From Apostichopus japonicus (taxonomy: Eukaryota; Echinodermata; Holothuroidea; Aspidochirotida; Stichopodidae): a stretch of DNA of 64,000 nt. Of this stretch, positions 25,301 through 37,300 are shown piece after piece. The position numbers and the translations under genes are program-made. Below the pieces are notes generated by a model that saw only the letters and a program-made list of their open reading frames with translations, had not been told where the DNA came from and made no database searches. Numbering within the stretch: position 1 is the first letter of the stretch; every line of letters starts with the position of its first letter. The stretch spans positions 11,187,501 through 11,251,500 of the forward strand of contig NC_092580.1 of NCBI RefSeq assembly GCF_037975245.1, read 5' to 3'.

Positions 25301-28300
25301 AGGATGTGTCGGGTACCGTATTGCTTCGGGCAAGTATTCTAGCAATTTGTTTTTGTAAATATGAGAAGAGGAAGCAGAAGAATTTCCTTTTAAACTGTGA
25401 TTGACAGTTGCAAATTATGTGGCATGACACTCTAAATACATGTATGTATGTAATGAAAACCACAGAGGCACCGACCGGTACAGTACGCATGTGACGACTA
25501 GAAAGTACTGTACAGTTTTCCAGCTGTACCTCAGGTTGTTGGCATCATCGACAATACATGAAAGAAAACAAAATGGTTTGGAATTGAATGTTTCCTTATG
25601 ATCTCTTCCTGATATTGATGTCCAGGAACTGCCTGCTAACATTTTGATCAATAAAACATCTCTGAGTGAGTTCTACTAAGTTTGCAGCACTGGGCAAAGC
25701 TCCTATTGTGAAACAACTCCATGATTGGCTATGATTTTACAAATTTGAAAATGCAGCCTATGATTGATCTGCTTGTACAGTAAGTTTTGCACCCTACCCC
25801 TCCCAGTTTGCCCTTCTCTCTTTACCCCACCCCCGCTTTCACGTCCTTACCAGAATTCTCTGATTCCTGATCCTCCCCCCTTCATGTCAAGTTAGTATAC
25901 ATCTTTCTACAGAGGCAGATAAGTACTGTATTAGCTCTTACAATATTAATTATGTTACTACTTGTACAGTAATAATTTAGCGTATGAAAGCTTTTATTAA
26001 TATGATTTTAACACTTTCTGACCCTCCCCCCCCTCCTTATCCCTCCTTGCCCCTCTCCTGAGGAAAGGCAGTGACATTATTTATAAGAAAAGAATGTTAA
26101 TCGGCCTCCCTTGCTACTTTCCTCAGTTTTCTGGTGTTGGTAAAATGTCAAATGATAAAGGGATAAAACAATAATTTGTAAGTATGAAGTGATAAAAAAC
26201 AGGGCTGTTGTGCTTGACTTCAATAGTAATTAAGTCATTTGTCAAATAAGTCTTATTTCCTATGCCATGTACGTGATGCCAGTACCATGCTGTACTGTAC
26301 TGCACCCGTCCTATCATTCATCTTAACTTGTACTTACGATAACCAAATAAACCAGTTGACCTTGTCAACCTTGGAAAAGACAAAGGAACCCTTCATAGAT
26401 TGATTGATTGCTCATAAGCAAAGCAAGTATTGTTTTAACAGACATAATTAGTACCGTCAATATTATTTGAAAGTGTGGGACCTGTTTGGAGAGAGTTTGT
26501 TCTTTAAAGCAGCATTTGATGTATATATACTGTAGTAGATGCATAGTCAATTCATTGCGTACTCGATGTTAACCTACTGTACATATACAATTTTGTTTGT
26601 TTATGATTTCAGTTATGTTTACGTTTCAGTTATTGTTCTTTTGCAAGATATAACAGTCTATGTTATTTTGAACAAAAGTGGCAGCCATGTTTTGTTTTTA
26701 AATATGAGATATTACAGTAGCACCAAGTACAGTAAGGGATTTTAAATCCTTTCTCTGTGGCTTTTGTATACCATTTCTTCTGTTCTCTTATCAAGGGAAA
26801 AGCAGCAGTTCGTCTGAACGTAACCAACGACAGTACCATTAATAAATTAGAATATCATAAACACTTCATATCTCAGCAAAAATATTTGCCAACATTTTGT
26901 CATTTAATGAAAATAAACCAAGTAATTCCATCACTATATAGACAAACTTGAAGGTCTTGTCAAAAACAGTTCTGTTTTGCCAGTCGGAGAGAACACCCAT
27001 TTAACATTTCACAATTTTTCCTGTGTGCAAACGTCATGTAGCTTTTAGAACTGTTTGTTGTTTTTGTTCCTCGGTTAATTGCAAGTGATCTGTCATATTT
27101 TCATGCACAATAGGTATTAGAATAGATGATTTGGTTGATGTCTCCAATGTTAAATCATAGCCTCCCCTAACACTTTGACCTTTTACAACTCTTAAGTGGC
27201 TTCCTACCAGGAAGAGACTATCAGCAATGGTCGGAAGTTGTCAGAAAATGGCCAGCTTGTGTTTCCCACAAAACTTGCATTTTGCAACCTTATATGGAAA
27301 GGAAAGCATGAGACATGTTCTGAGTAAAATCCGGTCATGAGAACAGGTTTACAAATACTGTAAATGTCACCATTTTGGGCTGAAAATGGTGAATGTCCTA
27401 CTAAACACAACATGACCCACCCAACTTGTGCCATCCAAGAGCATATATTGTACTTTTTTTGTACCCGAGTTGACCCATTTTAAACTTGTGGTTTTTGCTG
27501 GAACTATCATTCAAGTATTTGACCTGTCAGTGAAATTCATTCTAGTTATAATTGTTTGCAAGTTTTTGGCGTTCAAGCATACATCACTCAAGTGGAAATC
27601 AATGTGCTCCTTCACTTACCTGTCTGCTCACAATTTACACACTCTAGAACTGTGTCTAACATTGTGTCTATGGTACTGTTTTGTGTAGAAGTACAGTATA
27701 ATTTGGTAAAGCACTTTTAGCCTCAATTGGGTACAGTACTGTACCTCTGGTGTCTGGTCGATTCCAAACCACCGTCTACTGCCTCATTCTGACTCGCAGA
27801 GTGTCCGGAAAACATTCCTCTAAATTCCATCCCGCCCATCATTTTTCGTTTTAAAATAATTAATGCAAATAGAGTTAGTGTTTAGAAATACGAATCCCAA
27901 GAATTAAATGTGGTGACAATTTGTCAATTTTGAATTAAGTGTGGTGACATTATATACATTATTAATATGATCACGTCTCTTATTGATAATGCACCTGCAT
28001 ATTTGCCTTGTTGATTTAACTTCTAAAGAGCATGCCAATACGTTTTTCCGTTTTCAAGGGGAAATGCTTGCCAAGAAAAGTCAAGCAATAAAGGAAATCA
28101 GTTTAGTCAGCTAAGATTCGTACTCATACTGTATGCATGTACAGGTAGTTTAAGTTCCTGTTGGCTATTCACTTATAACTATCAGATAATGTTCAATGCT
28201 AAACAGATTCAGGCATACATACATACAGCTTTAAATTGTCCAGAGCATTCTTTGCCATGTGACTTACATTCATGTACGTCATTGTGACCGTTTTTAAGTC

Positions 28301-31300
28301 TGGGTAATTAGACAACTGAAAATACCGACAGTATTTCTAAGAACAATATTCCAGCCGAACATTTCATCATGAAACTGTGAACCATTACTAAAAATTCAGT
28401 GAATAATTTCTCTGGAATCACAGCAATATAATATGCTATAGATCTTGCAAAGATAATTTTGTATACATGTACTGTAAGTGGGTTTACATTAAGTTAATGT
28501 GTGTACATCATGTTTTGCACACAATGAAATGGCTACCCACGCTACCCAGCCAATCAGAAGGGATATAATTAATTAACAACTGAGTTGGGGTATTGGCAGT
28601 TTTTTGTTAAAAGTGCTTCGGACAAAACTATGGCTTAAGAGTCAGTAATTCCAAGCATTTGAAAATTGCACTATGCCGGTTTGCATATGTAATGACACAT
28701 TTAAAAGTGCATGACACAACACTGTGCTGTAAAATACTTAAAGAGGTATGGTACTGTATGTTGAGCACTAGCAGCTGGCATTCATTCATAAATGAACTAT
28801 TGTTTGAGACCGTTGGGAACTTATAAAACAAACGTTAACCCATTTTCTCTCGACCAGCAATTCACATCTTGCTCAACATAGCGTTAAATATAAACTTTCC
28901 ACTTTTTCTCATCGTTTTTCTAACAGCAATATTTTCAGAGCGGTGCCTACAAATTGTCTCAAGCCAATGGGGATCCAGAAGGTCAGAGCTTTCTAACTCT
29001 TGAGTGGACCAATCAGCACGGCTGTGGGGGGACAGAGGACACCGACCCTCACAAGATGAATTGCAACCTGGTTTTGCAGTATATGTGCCAAGAGGAACCA
29101 GGTTCAAATGAAGGTAAGGAAATTAATCCTGATATCTTGCGTTTTTTTCCTCCAGCTCCCTCCATCTACCCTTTGCCCCTCTACCTCCATCTCCTCCATT
29201 CCCTTCACCTCTTCTCTTATACACTTCTCTTTCACTTTTCCTATCCCCCTCTCTACCCCCTCCATCTCCCACTCTCCCATTTCTCCTCCCTATTCCCTTT
29301 CCCCCTACCTTTTCACACCCTACCTTTTCACACCCTCTCTTTCACCAACCCTCTCCCTCCCCCCTCCCCCTTGCTGCCCCCTTCCATAACAAAATCTCAC
29401 CAAGAAATATTAGCAATGAAAGTTATCTTTTAGTCCACTGTACATATATATCATCTCTGAAAATGGAGGAAAAGAAAATTATACTGACCCTTTAGTAACT
29501 TGTCGTCCTCTTCCACGTGCCATGCAAAGAAACACTGAAAACTGGCCAAAATGCATGAAAGATTGTTTTCAGTTTGTACAGTATGTGGTAATGTATATAG
29601 CATACTGTATATCTAGCTGTCTTTTATTGTTTTGTGAGTGTGTGTGTGTGTGTCATTAATAGTCACTCGATAGGTGGCGCTAATCATAAATAGAAAGTTA
29701 CTGTGTTCTAGCATATTTAAATCATTGGTTTTGTGTATAGTGTAATTTGTAGATTCAGATCTTTAGTCATTTAGCAGATTTGTGTTCAAGAATCATAAAT
29801 TGTTGTCATCTTTGAAGCTTAGTGTAACAGGCTAACAGCCTAGACTAGGCTAAGTTGTATATTAACTGTGTAACCATTGTCTGAGGAGAAACAGATGTGG
29901 ACAGCGTCCGAGAATGCAAGTTCATTTTAAATATTGTCCTTCTTTGTAAAGTAGGCAATGGCGGATGTCCAAAAGACGTAATATGACAACATTGCAATCT
30001 ATGCATGAGACATATATTATAATATTCTGTTTGGGACTAAATGAGTAGCCATAAGGTTGTAACCACATAACCTAAATCTCTTTATTATGTCGTCCTGTTA
30101 TGTATGAATATGTCATGCACATGTAAAGTGTCTGTCAGAGTGACATGAATGTGGCAGCTGGTTTTAATGTCTCAGAAGGACGTATATGTATGCTGTGTGT
30201 CAATCTTGCTGAATTTACATTTAATATCTCTGTCATCAGATGATGATATCAGAAATGGACGGACCACAGACACGCAGAACTACAATCAACTCAACAATCT
30301 CAACGAAAATGCCAACCAGGCAAATAACAGAGAGAACTCCGTCCAGGACAACAGGGGTCTTCACGAGCCTTTTAAATTCTACGATAATTGTTACGCAAGA
30401 GAACGCAACCAGGGTGAGTTAATGTATATCCTTGAATCATTCTTTGTTTTGGAAGTTAGTTGTGATAGTTAGCTGAGCATTAATTAATAAAGCTATGTAC
30501 TTTCACTGCTCCCCTAAAGTTCCTCTCTCCTCTTAATACTATCACAATTTCCCATATGTTTTGACATTGATTGACATTGGCCCAAAACTGGATGTTTTAA
30601 ACGGAAATGAGTGGATGGGAATTCTCAAATTACTCTATTTTGGAGGTGCATGTTCACATTTGTTTTGTATGTTCTATATTGGAGGTGTTCACATTGGTTT
30701 TGTGTGTTCTATTTTGGAGGTCTTCACATTGGTTTTGTGTGTTCTATTTTGGAGGTGTTCATATTGGTTTTGTGTGTTATATATTGGAGGTGTCAGTTCA
30801 CATTGGTTTTGTATGTTCTATATTGGAGGTGTTCACATTGGTTTTGTGTGTTATATATTGGAGGTGTTCACTGTGTGGTCTATATATTGGAGGTGTTTTT
30901 TTTTGGTGTGTTCAATGTTGGAGATGTCTAAATTGGTTTTATGTGTTCCTAAAGTCTGTTATTTGCTGTTTTTTTTATTGCAGGTCTCTTCACTGCAGAT
31001 CAGAATTTACAAACAAACAACCTTGGATACAGTTCTGCAATCTACACACGTCAGAACCCCAATGGTAACAGGAGGGGCTACGAGTGCCCCGAGGAACGGG
31101 ATTACTACCCATACTGGCACGGATCACCATGGAAGGACATGGCCATCATGGTCGGCAATCTGTCCCAGTGCGAGTAAGTAGTTGACTTACTTGAAAGTCC
31201 ATGGGGTAGAAATCTGCAATGTACATTGTTTTATCTCAACAAGCACCCCCCCCCCAATAAAGAACTTTGCCCCCCCTAAAAAAAATTTGCCCAAAAAAAG

Positions 31301-34300
31301 AAGACAAAAGATTTGGTACAGTGGTGCATACATACCACTCTTTTCTTATATGTTAAATTACGACTCATATATTTTTTTGTATAATAGTTGGGTCAGGGTT
31401 ACAAGAATGGTGGAAGAGGATTCTGGTCTAAGGGTCAGTGAGGGTTGTTTTCAGGCATTACAAGTTGAGCCCCCTCCATTTTCGCCAAAATGGTAAAAAA
31501 TCACATTTTCAACTTTGAAATATGAAATACAATTTTTGCACATTATAACTGAAGGGTTTTAATTATAAAAATGTACCACTTTTAATAAACTCAGATATAA
31601 TGCTTTGTAATAAATCAAATATTTTTAGATTTTCCCCCTATGTTATGAATGCATTTCGTCTGTGCATGTATGCGTAAATATACACATATAATGAAAAGTT
31701 CCTCTCCATAATTGTTACACTCCCCATCCAAACTGTTTTACAAATGCGACCCCCTCCCCCTCTACTTAACATGTAGCTAAATCCCTAGTTACAATGAGAT
31801 GTACCAATGCCCCAAGACCAGTGAGCTATTTCTTTTGTATAAATCAATATATAAGTTGGCACACTAAGACGTCATGGCATATCGTAGATGTGAAATAAAG
31901 TTATAGTCGGTATATATCCGTTACCTTAGTACTCTTTCTACAGTCTTCTGCAAAACTAGGTACTTTCTCCTTGTTACTGAAACGACATGTTTATAATTCG
32001 TATTCCTGCAAAAAGAGTTTCCAAGGGCGTTAACGTATCAAAGAAAAGATCGACAAGGTTTCGAATGGTATTTTGAATAATAATAGTTCTATATTCTACA
32101 AATAATATGAATAATAAAGGTGAATGGTACAAATAAGTGAATAACGAAGACAGTTAACTTAAGCCCCAGATAGAAAGAAATAATGTATCTATTAAGACTG
32201 GGTCGATACAATCAATGGTGTAGTAGAGCTGGGCCTTTGCGATGATTCAAGATACAGGTTCTTCATCAAAAGGCGCGGCGCGGAAATTAATAAGTGATTA
32301 AAAGTTCATCCAAGGACAGTTGTACTAGTCTTAACAGTATCCACTTCAATTCACTGCATGGTAGTCAGATATGGTATGGAAAAGGGAAAGTCTATTCCGT
32401 AGTAGAGGTGAAGATAATTAGATGAAATAAAAGTCACTAAAGACTTGAATATCCTTCAGTCAAAACTTGAACAGATGCACAGAACATATTAACAATATGA
32501 ATAAAACAAGTAACGAAATGTTACGGCAAACAATAAAGAACCGTGATATTGGAACAGGGTCAGGGGATATGTGAATATGCAAGAGGTAAAGCATGCCCAT
32601 AACACCCTCCTCCCCCCTCCCCTCCCCTCTCAAAAAAAAGTGTGATTTGAAGAAAATGTGGATATTTATCAAAGGTGTCTGGTAGGTAGGGTAATCTACG
32701 TAAAACTACTAATAGCTAAAATGAATATATGAATAAGATCATGTTTTCTGGTTCCTTTAAACTCTGGGGAACAAAATAATGACAATATGACTTTGAAAAA
32801 GTTAACCCTCTTCACATACTTCAAACAAGATTAAAATTTCAGACTAAGATATCAAGATTTAACACCATCACAGTTCATCCTCCAAATCATCTTCCCCTGC
32901 ATCAACAATCTCAACATCTTCTTGGAAGTTGCTGCAATTTCTATATTTACATAGGTCTGTACACGGTAGTTGTGCATTCATTCAGGAACATCTTCCTTTA
33001 AGACATTTGCCGACTCTACAGCTACTGCTGACACACTGAAGCAAAACATCTTGGTCAGGTGGCTTCGTCATCCAAGTGATTATAAGGTCATCATTTTCAA
33101 GTTTCCATCCATGTCCCTCTGGTGAGAGTGCATCAATCCTTTGCTGCAATGCCCTACTGTGAATAGCAGCCTGGTTGGTGCAGCGCTTAACATGCTGGAT
33201 CAGAGCATCTTTTGTTGGTGGTAAACTCTGCTCTGAGGAGGAGATGAACAGAACACCTTGTACCATGAAATTGGATATTTTTGAGTCTCACATTTTATGA
33301 TGGGGTACCAATATAATTACAATTCAGCTAGAAATATGTTGCAAATTACTTTAATAATTTCAATGGAAAGATTAACCTGATATTGCATCTCAAAGCGTTT
33401 AGAGAATTTTTAAATTTTCCTTGGGGAGGACCCCCATATTCCAAAAGTCCTAGATCCACCCCTGAACACTCAATGAACCACACATTGAAGAGAGTACTTT
33501 ACCTTTCAAGATCTGTATGTCTTCCTTGTCAAGAATTGTATCTAGTTTCTTCAACATAGAGAGTGGTACCTCACTTGAATGGCAACACGGTCTTTTCCTC
33601 TAATATTCATAAAATCTGGGCTCATCTTTTTTCCGCTCTGCTGCTTGTCGAAGCAATACCTTAATAAAATGAAATAAAAAAAGCAAATTGTTTTGCATTT
33701 TCTGTTGATCAAAATGTAAGTTTGAACAAATAAGAACTAAGACGATTTTATTTATATACCATGTGATCTGCTCATCTTCTATGGACAAACAAAGACACAT
33801 TCAAATTTTGCAAACCAGTGTCATGCAAAAAAGAATTAAAACAGGCTTTTTTTGACAGTACAGTACATTATCTCTTAATGTTATGGTTTAAATTATACAA
33901 TGGTAGATTATATCTGTTACTAATAATAAAGGAGACAGATACTTGTTCATTTTGGTAAAGCTAGACAGGCTGACCATAAGACCTTGCAAACCTAACCTTA
34001 TTGCACCTTTGTTACACTTATTTTTCTAACTAATATAATATCTCTATCATTCAAATAAAGGGCCACAGTAAGAAAACTATGAAGCCTGTATTTAACACTT
34101 AGGCTAGTGCCCAGATGGAGAATTTGAAACAAATTTCCGTTCCTACCACCATATAACAAAACAAATCAGATGACCATGCCACTAATTATATTATGTTCAG
34201 GTCCAACACTGTGCCCTTTGACTTGGATTATATCCCTTAAGAGCTACTGATCTTGCATTATGCAACTTCTCTTAACACTTCAACTATGCCACAGAAGTAC

Positions 34301-37300
34301 AAGTAGAGTCGTGTAGTATGCTTAGGCTTACCTCCATCGAAAGTCTCTGCCTGCTGCAGCTTGTCCCGTTTGCAACGCCTAGTAATGTATTGTTTCTTTT
34401 CCCACATATAATAAATTGAACAGGCAATACACCAGAGCTGCTTGGTTTCCTCGATCTTTTCCGTCAATTCTTCGTTTAAAATCATATGGGGTCTCCTCTG
34501 GAACTGTCCGTTTTCTTGCAGCAATGTGCTTGCTATCAATGAACCGCCTGTAACACTTATCGTGGAACCCCAATCATACTATGCTGTTGAACACACGCTT
34601 GATCGTAGTAGGCCATGGAGTAATCAGTAGTACGGCGATATCACTGTCTCCGCCGCTGAGATTAAGCCAATCTTTAGCGCAGGAAGTAACTTTAGTCCAT
34701 CGTTTATTCGTCAGTGCCTTGAATGCTTCAAATTTTACAGATTCAATGTGCACTGAGCACTGTAGATTTCCGTGTGTCGGAGACTGACTAGCGCCCGTGG
34801 GAGCCGCCATGTTTGTTGTTTTCTACAAAGATTGCACACAGAACTCATGGCTCATTGGACAATTCATATCACATGGTACAGATATCTCACTGGCGCACAA
34901 CTTTTGAACGTAAAACGGCAAGTTTCTTAACATACGCAATAAAAAATATAGTTCGATCTTTCGAGCGGAATTGCAAAAAAACTGCAGGAAAGTACATGGA
35001 GAACTTTTGGATCATTAGTCTTAATTAATTTATGTATTCAATGCTGTAGAGAAATTTTAGACCCGCAGTTGCTGGAACGAAACAAGCGAATTTCGACCTT
35101 CAGCTGATGGCCTATATGTGTTGCAGACTTGTTTCCCGTGCAAAGAAAGGGAGACCTAAAATAATCCAAAAATCACAGGGGTTTTGTTCAACATTGTTCA
35201 CCCCCACCCCCCCCCCTACCTCCATGAAAAATGACTACAGAGATTAAAACAGAAAACACCTGCCATAGCCATGGCTTCAAGTTGCAAGGTTTTTCAACTT
35301 GAGTTTTGTTAAGCGGTACAAAATTCTATTTCAACTCCATGTCAGTTCAGATTAGTTTTATATATATACAGACCTATGCTATTTTTGGTTGTTATTACAT
35401 TGGGCCCAACGGTTTTGTTGGTGTTTGTTTAATTCTGTTGACATTTGACCTGACTGCCTGTATGATAATTGGTGATTCAACGGTTCATTGCACTGACCAG
35501 TAAGATAATTAACAGAAATGTTGTTTTTTTCCCTCTTAACGGGACAATGGATATGGCAGAATGTCTTAATACGTCATAGTATTGTTCTTAAAATTGAAAG
35601 TTTCCTGCCATTTATAGAAAATATTATGTTAGCGATGTTTTTCCTTATATTTAATAGTTTGTATACCGCTATTGCTGTCGTCCTACAAAATGAACTAATA
35701 CTGTCCTGAAAAGTGAAAGTTTATACAAGGGAATTTTCCAATTTTTATGCTGAATCTTCTCTTCTCGGCCATGAGTCAGGGAGATATCAGGTCATGCTTG
35801 TGTTGTTTTTTGTATCGATTCAGAACATTAGGTAAATATTTGCCTTCATTTTCAGGATGTCCCAGATTTTATGAGAACAGTTCAAGTTTGCGGTTTTGAA
35901 ATGGAAACTGTTTACGATGGGCTTTGATTTTGACGCCGCCTCGATCTGTGGCTACAAAATCCAAACTTTTCACCTCATTCGTTTGGTTTTTTTCTACTCC
36001 TATCGACATTAAGAAAATATTTGCTTTCCTTGAGAGGATTTCCCTTAATTAATACAGTTAAGGCTAATCAAAACTTTGCTGTCCAAAAAATAGAAAGTTT
36101 TCACAAGGGACATTTTTTTTGGGGGGTATACCATTACTTTTGTTTTTGTCCACGAAATAGAAAGCCATCTTCCATGGTCTTCTTAGTTTGAATATTTTTT
36201 TACAACATTAAGTAAAAAATTTTCTTTTTTTTTGCATTTTGTTGGAAGTCACTCTTACCAGTACAACTTTACAATAATTTGCTTCAGGTGAACACAACAG
36301 GGGTTTTGATATCATTTCCCCCCCCCCCCTTTTCTTTGCTTCCAGATACTACCAAACAGAGAGCTTCAACGTCCAATCAAAATACGAGTGCGTGGAATAT
36401 TTTGACAACGATGGCAACCAGCCGCGTGCTTACTCTAGATGGAACAATCAAGCGGATTGCGAGGGGAACGATGGAGAGTGGATGGAGTTTTACAACTTTC
36501 TAGAAAAAGCTGATGGTGAGTGTCATGTCATGTTTTAGACCGGGTCCTTGATAAATATTGCACTTTTTTCCTACCATACTTGGGGCATTGATTTAAAATT
36601 GCGATGATAGTCATAGTCAAACTTCATGGTTACGACGAAGTGACTTATTCTAACAAGTATGTAGTTTTTATGGGTGGGATTTTTGGGGGCTTTTCAGAGA
36701 AAGTGACATTTTGCTTATCATTCTGTTTATTTCCCGAAGAGAAAGGAAGTATGAGGGACAATTAAATAGAGACAGAAAAAATGTCAAGGATATTTCTAAA
36801 ATGTTCCCCCAAACATCCTGAATCCCAACTTGTACTTAAATAATTGTAACAATGTAAGAGACTATATAATATCTTCTTGTATTGGCTCATCATTTTCTGA
36901 TTGGATATTCCCACTGATATTTTTAGATGTGTGCGGTTGGTTTTGACAATCGATCGTTCAGAAGTGATAGTGTTGAAATATGGCCCACGTCAAGTCAAGA
37001 TTACTTTTCACGTGATACCCGAATTCCTGTCCAAAACGATATTTTAATTTTTTTTTTTTTTAACAACTGCTCTAATCCAACGCTCTATCAATTAAAATTT
37101 TTAGAAGCTAGGGGAAATATGTATGCATGTGGTAGTTGTACCCTACTAGGAAGCAATCAGACTATGGTGGAAGGTGGTGGGGGGGGGGGAGGGTGTAGGG
37201 GAGGTGGGGTACGGCAAGGCTGGGGAAGTTTGTCTGCTACACTATGAGGGAAGACTTGAAAGGAAAGTTCTTTCAGTGCTCCAGGACAACTCTGTATGTT

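Larger units (their letters stand above)
20352..28926 (+). other. Intron 2 (8.6 kb) of the plus-strand DD3-3-like gene
   Basis: No exon-like segment homologous to the paralogue was found between exons 2 and 3. Contents are the foldback at 20681-20825, two diverged tandem duplications (21201-21786 and 23649-24145), several C-rich runs (near 22983, 23030, 24540, 26030) and otherwise plain AT-rich sequence. Confidence 0.6.

Noticed and set aside
28954-29433. 159-codon frame overlapping exon 3 of the plus-strand gene
   Set aside because: The first part is the real exon in frame up to the donor at 29113. The rest reads through into a pyrimidine-rich intron tract.
30561-31181. 206-codon frame before and over exon 5
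   Set aside because: Most of it is the ~35-bp minisatellite. The part over exon 5 is in a different frame from the protein.
32982-34576. In-frame TGA codons at or near cysteine-rich positions, as in selenoproteins
   Set aside because: The same reading also has a TAG stop and a frameshift, and no selenocysteine-insertion stem was recognised. Decay of a pseudogene explains all of these.
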